From: Mermis nigrescens
Lineage: Eukaryota > Nematoda > Enoplea > Mermithida > Mermithidae
Assembly: GCA_036768485.1 (NCBI GenBank)
Contig: JAVLUZ010000608.1
Coordinates: 322,501 to 386,500 of the forward strand
Direction of reading: 5' to 3'
Length of the DNA: 64,000 nucleotides
Made by a program: the position numbers and the translations under genes
Part shown: piece by piece, positions 32,098-42,051 of the stretch
Layout of the letters: each line of letters begins with the position of its first letter
How positions within the stretch are numbered: the stretch's first letter is position 1
The notes under the pieces: model-generated
Databases searched by the model: none
The model's input: only the letters and a program-made list of their open reading frames with translations
Told to the model about the DNA's origin: nothing

Positions 32098-33990
32098 GAC
32101 AGTTAATCGCCAACAATTAATCGCTAACATTTAATCGCAGGACAGTTAATCGTGCATACAATTAATCGTGGGTCTATTTAATCGTAAATAACCAAGCTTC
32201 ATCAAAAGCAAGTCAAAAATAAATACCTGTATAAAAAACATAAAAAGGTGTGTAAAAAGGAAAGTAGTAGATGTGAAAGCTTAGCTTATTATCATACATG
32301 CACAGCATAGGAATTCTGGGGTGTAAAATTTTAAGGTGCCTTTTTGGGCCTAAAAATAGTGGGTACGCGTAAAAATACATCGTTTTTCGGCGTTTCTTAC
32401 GATATTCTATCTTTCTAGAGCATAATACAAGAAAATTCGAAAAAAATCAAAAAAGTCGAATAAATTGAACAAAATGTAGTTAAAACATGAGTTTATGGCG
32501 CGAAGCGCCGAAAATTTGACACTTTTGAACAAATATATAGGTAGAACGCTTAAATGCACCTTTTCTGCGAATTTTCAGAAAATTTCAGAAAATTTTTCTG
32601 GAAACTTTAAAAAAATCGCGAATTGTGGGGGAGTTGAAAATTTTTATAGGGGAGGGGTGAAACCCTCCCCAATGAATGAAACAAAATATAGACAAAACAT
32701 AAAAATATGGCGCGAAGCGTCTAGAATTTTACACCTTCGAGAAATTGATTGCTAAAAATGCTTCAAAATCATCACTCCACAGTTTGGAAATTTTTCAAGG
32801 CGCTACGATTAGAACAAAGTAAAAACGAAATGATGATTAAACGATTAAACAGTATTTGGCCGGCCAACAGCCTCCCATTGGAAGGAAAAAATACAGAGAT
32901 TGTACAGCTCGTATTCAAAGAATCGTGAATAGCTATGGAGATCTGGATATTACTGATTATTTGCGTGGCTTGTCATACAGTTTCAATTTTTAGACAAATT
33001 CGGAATAATTTGCAACGACAGTTTTTATTTCAAGTAAAGTATTGTTTTGACTATAAATACGTACATATAATAATAATAATAACATTTATTAGCCAATTAC
33101 TACCGTAGAAAATGAGATGAAAAATTGCACGAAAGAAGGATTTAACGAAAGATAATGTCGAAAGAACGAAAGAAAGCTTACAGCATAGCTAATAATGGCT
33201 GAGCCGTACAGACGGATCGCGCTCACGTACGCCCCTTTAGGAACTTATCTAAACAAAGTTTAGAAATCAAATCCTTAAACCGTTAAAAGATCTACAGTCA
33301 ACAATGCTTTGGTGCAAGGTATTCCAAATTCTAGCCGTCAGGTTTGCAAAGTTGTTTTTCCTACGTCTAAATGAGATTTGCGGATATAAAGCTTTATATC
33401 ACTTGCCGATCTGGTACCCCTTTCTGGTGCGAGTTCAAAAAGTCTTCAAATGAAAGTAACTGTCTCTTGATTATTCTGAAAGCAAAAGTAAGATCAAAAT
33501 GAATACGCTGAGTCTCGAGTCTTTCAAGATTTAACAAAGCCGACCGTTCATTGTAAGACGAGTCACCTTGTCGCCGTAGTATTCTTTTCGTAAATCTACG
33601 CTCAACTTTTTCAATACAGTTGATGTCTTAAATTGAATAAGGGTTCCAAACTACTGAGCTGTACTCCAAAATGGGTCTTACATAAACTTTAAAAGCTTTT
33701 ACCATTAATTCAATATTATTTGAGACAAAGCTTTTCTGGAACAGTGACGCAACTCGAGAAGCTTTAGACGCAGTGTTTACACAATGAATGCTAGAAGATA
33801 GGTCATCACTAATGTACACTTCCAAATCCTTAATAGATCCTTCAGAAACAGCTATATCTTGAAAACCCAGTTTGTAGTTTATTCTAGGATTTCCATACCC
33901 TAAATACAACGTTGCACATTTAAGTGTATTAGGCGATTGCATGTCCCGGCGATTTGTGCGCGATTAATTGTTGGCGATTAATTGTCTGCA
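32098..33990. mobile_element. Element with ttaatcg-repeat inverted ends
   Basis: The left end gacagttaatcgccaacaat, continuing taatcgc, and the reversed right end gacaattaatcgccaacaat, continuing taatcgc, agree at 26 of 27 bases. The left side continues with four more spaced ttaatcg units to about 32188. Inside are copies of g-rich repeat sequence (32300-32760) and a minus-strand LINE fragment. No transposase recognised; target duplication unclear. Confidence 0.6.
33069..33942 (-). pseudogene. LINE 3' fragment (RT C-terminal region, CR1/Jockey-like)
   Basis: Minus-strand coding from 33942: TLKCATLYLGYGN, KAFKVYVRPILEYSSVVWNP, an in-frame stop at about 33628-33630, then INCIEKVERRFTKRILRRQ to FLNSHQKGVPDRQVI. 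This is the region after the RT catalytic core of CR1/Jockey-type LINEs. It ends near a (TTA)n-like tail at 33069-33090, as expected for a 5'-truncated LINE. Non-functional. Confidence 0.8.
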
Positions 33991-34199
33991 TACCTCCAAA
34001 CAGCAGTAAAGAGAGTTTGAAGCAACCAGGCCGCTACAAAAACGTACATGAAGAAGCCGTTTGGCAAGTGAAAGACTAATACAGTAATACGACCAGTGCA
34101 AATGAGCTGTTTGGAATGGAACAGACTATAATCTAAAGTATAGTCTATTTCAAGGAACCTCGTGCATGGAAAATAATTTTCCACCGTACATCGAGCAGC

Positions 34200-35440
34200 T
34201 ACAAAAGTTAGATGGCACTTTTTTTGAAAAGTGACTTATTTCCAGAGTGGCAGTGAAAAGAGTTTAAACAATCTGAGGTTGAAATGACACATTTCGGCCT
34301 GCAATTTGTCTGCTAACAACTCCGGTTATGAGTCCCCAAAAATTTGTTCCAGCAAAAATGTACTACGCCTCAAGGGCTACTTCCGGCTTACCAGCAAACT
34401 TGTGTACACTCAAAACGAAGGTAGATCTAGGAGTTTAAACTTCATACTCTAGTGGTTGGTGTAAAAAACAGATTTTGTCTAAGATTTCTCTGCCAACTTT
34501 TCCGCTAATAAGTTCGGGATAAATTGAATAACATAGAAATAAAGTAGGTACCTCTTAAGGGCTACACGTCACAGCAAATCGTGTTCGGAAAAACTCAATA
34601 TTGAGTCAAAGTTCGAAATCAGGGGTGTAAAATGGGCGAAAAAAACACGTTTTTTCCTATTTTGATTTGTAAATATCTCAAATTTCCGGAACAAAAGTTT
34701 TCCGCATGCGAATGTACTAAGATTCAAAGGCTACAAATTGGCCCAAACCGAATTTCTTTACATAGGAGTTATAGTCTATTTCACGAAACCTTGTGCATGG
34801 ATCACAAATCCTGAATCAATGCAAATCAATTACAAAAGTGGTTTAAACTAAAGCAAAAGTCACGATACTTTGCATTGCAACTGACAAGCATGTAAAGTTT
34901 TGCTAATTTTATTTACAATAGGCTGCCTAGAAGACACTTTTGTAGCTACTCGCTTGAGTGCTAAAAATTGATTGCCATGCATAGGTTTCGTGGAAAGACT
35001 ATAGGTTTAGATTTTTAAAGTTTACAATGTGTTGGATGGTGGAAAATACGTTTTTGTCCGTTTTTTGTTCGCCACTTTCCCCGTTGAAAAGTTGGGATAG
35101 GTCCGATAGGATAAAAATTAAAGTTCTTTCTAATGGGTACACGTCACAGCTAATTGCGTCTATTTACATTAATATTTAGTCATTTCGGGAGGTGTAAAGT
35201 CAAAAATTGGTTGTATTAAACGTGTTTCTGTCTTGTTTTTTCTGTCAACTTCTCCGGTCTTGAGTCTGGACTTGATCTCAAGTCTAAAAATGTAACATGA
35301 ATCAAAAGTAATACGCCATTTAGGTGCATTTGTTTACACTTAACAGTGGTGTAAAGTGGTTAACATCTAATATTTATTTGTCTTCAGGCCATCGTGAGGA
35401 CTCTATTTTTTCATACATGTTGATTAATACCACACTGACT
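34200..35440. repeat. gtgtaaag-rich dispersed repeat, second copy
   Basis: Matches 11050-11950 in order (the tccggttatgag block, caaaccgaatttcttta and gttcgccactttcccc). It is interrupted by a TA-target MITE at 34772-35001. Non-coding. Confidence 0.6.
34772..35001. mobile_element. TA-target MITE inserted in the gtgtaaag repeat
   Basis: Ends tagtctatttcacgaaacct and, reversed, tagtctttccacgaaaccta, with TA at 34770-34771 and 35002-35003. The paralogous sequence at 11575-11625 is uninterrupted there. 230 bp. A lone left end of the same family is at 34141. Confidence 0.75.
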
Positions 35441-35626
35441 TATACTTTCTATTCCTGTCCAGCTCAAACTTTTTGTTGACTCGTTGTATTTCCTCACATG
35501 ATTAAGCAGGCCAGGTACGGCAGTATTTCATGTGTAGGTTTACAATGACTTATTTCTTATTCAATTTTAGAGTATTTTTTCGTTATTAATGTTATTATTA
35601 TCATGGCATATTTATAGTATTGGGAC

Positions 35627-35889
35627 CACACATGGGCATGGGGGTTTGGGGGTATGCACCCCCAGAAGTTGAAATACCTCCCTCCAGAAATCAGAATACT
35701 CCCCCAGGATTCAAATTTTGGAAATTTTTTTGCTTTTTTAGCGATTTTTTGATGCTATTGGATAGTGATCGATGAGAAACGTCGAAAAATGGTGTTTTTT
35801 TTGCCATACGACCACTTTAAAGACCATTTTTTGACTATTGAAAATTTTTTCACCCCCCCACAATTTTGGTGCTGCCCTGCCCACCTATG
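35627..35889. mobile_element. cacacatgggca MITE in T-rich repeat
   Basis: 263 bp, cacacatgggca to gcccacctatg, flanked by exact 8-bp attgggac (35619-35626 and 35890-35897). The first repeat copy (about 31045) is uninterrupted at the same place. Confidence 0.85.
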
Positions 35890-36256
35890 ATTGGGACACA
35901 TCGATGTAGATTTTCTATTCCTGTCTTGCTCTCGCTATCTATTTACTCATTGTGTTTCCTCAGGTGATTGAACAGGCCAGGTTGCGGCAATATCTCACGT
36001 GTAGGTTTACAATGTTTTCATTTTAATTTTATTTATTTATTTTTTATTGCATTTATTTATTTATTTGACTATTTATATATTTTCTATGAATTTTCTATTT
36101 TTTAATTATTAATTTTAATATTATTATTACCATTATTATCATAATATCTATAGTATCTATAATTTTAATTCGTTTATTTATTTATTCATTGATTGCTTTA
36201 TTTAATTAATTTTTTCTTCTTTTTATCTAATGAGAGGCAGTCTAGTCACTTAGACT

Positions 36257-36457
36257 CAGTGGTGGATCCAGGATTTTCCTAAGGGGGGCGGTAACCCTAA
36301 GGGGGGGACGGAACCCTGAGTTGTGCGGAAAAATTAGCCGTTTTAACCCGAAAATCGCTAAAAATCGGTCAAAAATCCTTAATTTTGCGCACTATTTTGG
36401 GTCAATGAGGGGGCGGCCCCCCCCCCCGCCTCCCCCGCCCCCCTAAATCCGCGCCTG
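36257..36457. mobile_element. cagtggtggatcc hAT MITE
   Basis: 201 bp with inverted ends cagtggtggatccagg and, reversed, caggcgcggatttagg, each followed by a ggggggcg tract. The flanks cttagact and cctagact (36249-36256 and 36458-36465) form an 8-bp duplication with one mismatch. The empty paralogous site is at about 31343-31350. Confidence 0.8.
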
Positions 36458-36900
36458 CCTAGACTGGTGCCGTTAGGTTGCAGCGACAATTAGAGGATTA
36501 AATGCACGAAACTGTAGCAACCTAGTTCCTCTCTGATGACCTCGTCACTTTATACGATTTTTTTACGTTCTTGTCTTTCTTTCTTCTTCTTTTTTATGTA
36601 AGTTTTCCATATATTATCCTGCCTACTTTTTCTGTTTCATTTAGACTTTTGCACATCACAAAACACGTAATTTCTCATAATATTTTTTTGTACGCTTGTG
36701 CTATTTCACGCGTCCTTTTTGTTTCTTTCTTACTAATAGCATGCTGCACTTATACGCCTGTTTTTCTTTCTTTGTTTTTTCCTGTTGTTTTTCCTTTCTC
36801 TTTTCTTAATTAGTATTTGCTTTTTTATTTTTCTATTTATTTATTCATTTATTTTTCTCCTTATTTTCTTTCTTCTTCCTTGATTCTTTCTCGTACTGAT

Positions 36901-38584
36901 GACTTCTTGCTATATCAGAGTAATATCAGAATTACGATCCCGACTAGAATCTTCTTTACACTCAGTGGTTGTGTAAAGTTTACTCTAGAAATTAACGTAA
37001 GATCTACTACACCTTTGCGTGAGCCTAATTTTTTCAAAATGCTCTACGTAACGTCAGAATTATGAATTTGACAGTTGGTTTTCTCTACACCCAGTTGTGG
37101 TGTACAGTTTGCACTATTCATTTATTGTTAATGTGTTGTTAATAGTACAAATTTATTTTACTTCCAGAGCTGTGCAAATGTAAATGTTTCAAAATATATT
37201 CAGTAAGGTCGGGATTACGAATCTGACTGCATGTTTTCTTTACACTTTAGTTATGTAAAGTTTACACAAATTTAATTTAATTCAGAGCGTTGCAGAAGCT
37301 TAATTTTTTTAATATGTTTTATGTTATATCAGGATTACGAATCTGAGTGTAAGTGTTCTTTACACTCAAAATCAGCGTAAAGTTTATGCTGAAACTTTTG
37401 ATAACTTTAAATATAGTAAGGTTGTCTTGTTTAAAAATGATAATGGTAATGTTCAGAACAATATTGTTTACCGCGTTCTTGGACTGCTGTCATTATTGTG
37501 GCATGTTACCGTATGTGTTTACTGACTGATGTACGCAAATAATGCTAATTAAAAAACTAGCAAAGGAAAATGCTTCAATGGAACAAAAAAGACGAATACA
37601 CTTGGAATTGAGGATTATTAAAGATGTAAAATGAGCTGACTATGAGCTAGCAGCGACGCAATTTTGAACATCTTATATGTATAATTAGAATACGTGAGCA
37701 TTATGTCTTGTTGCAATATGATCTTTTAATAATATTACGAAAATTATGTTCATTTTTACTCGTATTATAATATTCGCAAAATTTAATGTTGTAATATGTA
37801 AATCGCTAAGTTTTAGAAAACGCGTGAACTTCTTCTAAATTGCTTACAAGTCGTAACGCTGACTTGCTTCGTGTCGTAATTGATAGAAAACTAATTGCAA
37901 TGATATCTAGAGGTGTTTTATTTTGTTGCATTATAGCAAGCAAACCTGGCGTCCAATTGATTAATGCACACAATTGTTGCGGGCATGCAAGTTTCATTTA
38001 GCTTTGAGGTTTTTAAAAAATTAAAAGTTCCTACAAAAGTGTTTTAAACTAATACGATAAATATGATATTCTACAGTATATCGAGTCATATAGAGACGTA
38101 TGCCGTTGCTAATACGCATAACTGTAGCAAAATTTTAAAGCACTTTTGTAGCCTGATTCTTGCGGAAAAATTCAAAAGAAAATAGCAAACTTAAATGAAA
38201 CAGACTATAAGTCTGTTTCCCGTAAGCGTACGCGTTTCCTAATCGTACCTGGGCGTGATGAGTTTGGGGGTATGCACCCTTCAGAAACCAAAATACCCCC
38301 AGAATTCAATTTCTTAAGAATTTTTTCGCAATTTTTTGATGCCAATGGATAGTGTGCTCGATAAGAAACGTTGAAAATAGTGTTTTTCGCCATACTACCA
38401 TTTTTGAGGCCATTTTTTGACTTCGCAAAAATCTTGCACCCCCAGAACTTTGGTGCCGCCCACCTATGTTCCTACTGCTTTTAACCAACAGTTTCTTTGA
38501 TTGTCTTAAATGCATCGATGTTTGCTATTGGTTTGCAAAGTCGCTCCTAGTTTACTCCATCTAACCTCTCATGGCTACTGGCTG
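36901..38584. repeat. gtgtaaag repeat and foldback relative, interrupted
   Basis: 36901-37400 resembles 12000-13080. 37410-37640 matches the region before and in the left arm of the 13793-14561 foldback element. 37850-38580 matches its spacer, split by a TA-target MITE (about 37990-38208) and a cacacctgggcg MITE (38244-38468). Non-coding. Confidence 0.55.
38244..38468. mobile_element. cacacctgggcg-family MITE
   Basis: Starts cgtacctgggcg and ends gcccacctatg, with flanks ttcctaat (38236-38243) and ttcctact (38469-38476), an 8-bp duplication with one mismatch. The uninterrupted sequence occurs at about 14210-14230 (cgcgtttcctactg). Confidence 0.75.
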
Positions 38585-38887
38585 TAGTCTGTTTCACTTA
38601 TTCGAGAGCTTTTTCTATCAATTTTTATGAAGGCTACAGTATGCCTAACTTGGTGATTTACTGTAACTCGACAGAAAAGTTGTGTGGGGGCGAGCGGCCG
38701 CTATTCCTTCATTTTTAATGCACTAAACCGTCCACATAGACTTAACTGAAGCATCTATAGTCTGTTTCACAAAAGTTCGGTCATAAATTTTAAAACTATC
38801 TACGGCAATAAGCTGACAGATTGTGATTATAGCATTGAGAGCTGCACGCGGGTACCCACCCGGGTACCCGGGTAGAAAACAATTTGG

Positions 38888-39104
38888 ATCTAGTATACAA
38901 TTTACCCACCAACGTTTTTTAGCCGATCCATAATGTATTGTAATGTGTCACGTGTAATGTATAATGTGTTAAATGAACTCTTTACACATTACGTATTACA
39001 CACTACACATGACACATTACGCAATACACATTACACATAACACATTACATATTACACACTACACAAAAAACGTTGGTGGGTAAATTGTATACTAGATCCA
39101 ATAA
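38888..39104. mobile_element. ggatctagtatac element with tacacatta palindromic core
   Basis: Inverted ends ggatctagtatacaatttac at both sides, continuing through an aacgtttttt block. The core is a run of alternating taatgtgt and acacatta words (38930-39060) unlike the core of the 26171-26600 relative. Confidence 0.65.
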
Positions 39105-40352
39105 TTTTACTACCCGGGTACCCCGGGTACCCGGATCCCCTAATATAAAATGGAAAATTAGCACTGCAGCTATGCAATATGTGCTAAGAATTGAATTAGA
39201 AACCTAGAAACATATTGCTTCTAAAGTGCGACTGAATCACAATGTAAATGTGATTTGATATAATCAACCGTAAAATGTTAAATAAGCGAGTCTGTTAATA
39301 TTTCCTATTATCACAATATATCGCGCATACGGTCTAGGCATATTCCATTATTCAGCTCTTTAGTTACATTATTTTATTTGTGCCGAATTCTTCTTATTCT
39401 TCATTGTAAACAAATTTAAACAAGAAATTATCTGTTAGCGACGCTTTTTTTATAATTCATTCACTTCAGTGACCATTATATAAATTTAAACTGCAAATTT
39501 TATTCACATCGTGCGCGCAACTGTTTTAGTTAGACCTGGTTCAAAGCCTATCGATGTTCCAAATGCAGTCAGCCATAGGCGTAGCCAGGGGGGGGGCATT
39601 GAGGGTACCTACCCCCGAAATTTTTCAGAAATATTAATGATTTTTTTGTTGCAATAATGTATGTCCAGAAAACTAAGTTCAAAAAGGCAAAAACTACAAA
39701 ATTTTCCGCACCGAGTCATTATTATTTATTGCTATATAGATCCAACAAATTTAAAAGCTTGAATCAGCTAGCACTCCACATCACATTAGTAATTTAATGC
39801 ACTATTTGTTCCTTGAATGAAACTGCGCATGCTTGTTGAGCATGATAGTAAAAGTGCAAATATGATTGTGAACCAGTTTGTCTATTCTCTGCTTTGTTTG
39901 TCTTTTGTGTACCAGTTTGTCTATTCTTTGTTTCGTTTATCTTTCTTTACAAGGACACATAATCCTATTTTAATTGGAAGGAATGGCCAAATTTTCTTAT
40001 GTTTTTTGCGCATTTTTTGTTCTATGAACTGCATTTTGTTAATTAGAAGGCCACAAATGGGCCTGAAAACGGTAAGAACAAAATTTTTATAGATACATCT
40101 TTCTATATCTTATTGGCAGCGACCCGTTGCTGCGCTATGTACCCAGCAGAGGTCGAAAAGCGCATTTCAGATCAGTTTGTGCAATGTAGGAGTTCATCAA
40201 TTTTAAGTGTTTTTGGGCTTGCTTCCGAACCGAGATTTGGCCGATTTTGCGAAAATTTTAACGTTACTATTCAACATTAAAATGTTTTTTTTTCAGAATT
40301 TTCCGGGACTCTGCCCCGGATCCCGCTCGCCACCTCAGACGTCCCGCAGCCG

Positions 40353-40386
40353 TAAAATCTCGTTGTACATGTGCAACGAGATTTTA
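40353..40386. repeat. Perfect 13-bp hairpin
   Basis: taaaatctcgttg and its exact reverse complement caacgagatttta are separated by 8 nt. Function unknown; it sits within a transposable element. Confidence 0.6.
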
Positions 40387-41014
40387 GGAAGAACAAGCCA
40401 GGTAAAAGGGTTAGGAATTTCTAAAAATTTCCGGCGTTTCGCGCCGGCATTAATTTGTCTGTTTTGTATGATTTAAGCGGTATAAATTGAGTTTAATGTG
40501 CAAAAACGGCAACATTTTCCGGCGCATAGCGCCGCCAGTTACTGTTCTTTCTTTTTGTAAAGCTCCAGCATTGCGTTTAAAAACCTGAATCACTCAAAAT
40601 ATCTTCAGACAAAGTTAGTAATTCGTAGTTTTCTTGTTAGAAGCTTGAATTGTCAAAACTGTTTTGTATAAATTTGGTAATTTTCTGCTCTATCAGATTA
40701 TTAGGGTATACCCGGGTACCCGAATTACCCGGGTAATGAAATAGCCGGATACCCGGGTAGTAAAATTTGCAGTGTGCAGCTCTATATATAAATATCGTAA
40801 TCCTCGGCCTATTGTCGACGAACATTTATAGAATTTATGCACGAAGTTATGTGAAACAGACTATAAACAGTACCTACGTGACATACAATAAGTGCGCTAA
40901 ATAAAAATCTTGCAGAGGGAATCAAACCCGTGTTCCTTCGACGACAATCAGATGTTCTACCACTACGTTAAGCGGAAGTTTTCAGCGATGTTTAAAATGC
41001 TAGTCTATCGTGTT

Positions 41015-42024
41015 CGCTCTGTCCCGATTCTCCGCCTAATGCTAGGAGAGGTTATTTTAAGATTCGCGAAAATCTCGTTTCTCCGACCGTCCCGATTCTC
41101 AGCCCGTCCCTTTTCCCCGACCATCCCGAATCTCCGACCGTCTTGATTCTCCGACCGTCCCGATTCTCCGACTTTTCCCGATTCTCCGACATATCCAGAT
41201 TCAAATATGACAGGTGGCATAAACCACATGTCAATCAACTGCTGAATAGCGGTTGCACATATGTACATGTAATAAAGGACCTATTAAGAGATTGAATCAT
41301 TATGTAATTTTACGGATTTTTTTCATAACGTATTATTTTTGTCATTCAGTAAAATCGAAAGTAATTTTTTTCTGTCTGACATTACAATTATTCGTTTCAT
41401 TTTGACTCTAAAAAGTGAGAATAAAGAGAAGTTACATCAAAGTATATAAATAATGACATTCGATTTGTCATCCCTAATCTCGAGAAAGTTAAGAATATAT
41501 CGTTAAACCATGTCCATTCTACTGCAGTAGAGCCATTTTAACAAAATAAGCGATTACTTGCAACACAGTATCAACTGGGATTGTCTCCTTGCCTAGCTCA
41601 GACTTTTAGTATTAATGCAGTTATATACCTTTGTATGTCAAACGTCTTGAAAACGACGCTAAATATTTTTGTCTAATATGCATTTTCCATTTTTTTGTTT
41701 CTATTTTAATAAGTCAGAGCAGAGTTTCATCGTATTCGGTACGCTGGTTAATCGAATAAATAGGTATCCATGTACCTACATTTATAAGTGGTCGATTGAA
41801 TAAATATATATGTATGCGTTCGTAGGTACTGCATTATAAATCGTGCGATGCAGTCGCAGTCAAAACTTGTTAAATCTTACCATGGTCGGAGAATCGGGAT
41901 GGTCGGAGAATCGGGACGGTTGGAGAATCAGGACGGTCGGAGAAACGAGATTCTCGCGAATTTAAAAAAAACTCTTTCAACATTAGGCGGAGAATCGGGA
42001 CGGTCGGAGAATCGGGACACAATC
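41015..42024. mobile_element. Foldback element with 17-bp subterminal repeats
   Basis: The 17-bp unit attctccgaccgtcccg is repeated about seven times near the left end (41085-41195) and in reverse near the right end (41885-42020). Outer ends share tgtcccgattctccgcctaa. Exact 8-bp duplication atcgtgtt at 41007-41014 and 42025-42032, and outside it the flanks resume the host MITE. hAT-like by duplication length. No ORF of note inside. Confidence 0.75.
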
Positions 42025-42051
42025 ATCGTGTTTAAGGGTTGATTTATGACA

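Larger units (their letters stand above)
31975..34128. mobile_element. TA-target element, ends tagtctatttcattcc, with nested insertions
   Basis: Left end tagtctatttcattccaaac and right end, reversed, tagtctgttccattccaaac, each followed by agc. Between them lies a nested element with ttaatcg repeats (32098-33990), which holds a LINE fragment. The terminal motif matches the other TA-target MITEs in this window. Confidence 0.6.
35430..36900. repeat. T-rich dispersed repeat, copy 2
   Basis: Parallels 30830-31860 and is interrupted by two MITEs (35627-35889 and 36257-36457). Open frames at 36571-37065 are low-complexity F/L/S-rich translations of T-rich DNA and are not genes. Confidence 0.6.
38759..40869. 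mobile_element. TA-target foldback with cccgggtaccc subterminal blocks
   Basis: Ends tagtctgtttcac and gtgaaacagacta with TA on both sides. Comparison with copy 1 (catctaaacaatg at about 9650) shows the empty site. Homology between the arms continues inward through agagctgcac and cccgggtaccc tracts (38845-38875 and 40705-40765), so I read it as one long-armed element. The alternative is a gggtaccc element nested in a shorter MITE. Inside are 38888-39104, a hairpin at 40353-40386, and the gccccggatccc block at 40305-40325, which recurs at about 51765. Confidence 0.6.
38585..42050. mobile_element. TA-target MITE with tRNA-like core, copy 3, heavily interrupted
   Basis: Starts tagtctgtttcacttattcg. 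Pieces at 38585-38756, 40872-41014 and 42025-42050 together follow copy 1 (9469-9790) in order. The tRNA-like block is at about 40913-40975 on the minus strand (A-box-like TAACGTAGTGGTAG, B-box-like GGGTTTGATTCC). The right end is missing; the element at 42052 abuts. Two insertions split it (38759-40869 and 41015-42024). Confidence 0.7.

Noticed and set aside
36571..37065. Membrane-protein-like ORFs of about 80 codons
   Set aside because: F/L/S/Y-rich translation of T-rich repeat DNA with no start or splice context.
41005..42042. CRISPR-like array (17-bp repeats)
   Set aside because: Repeats are contiguous, without spacers, and inverted at the other end of a transposable element in a eukaryotic genome.
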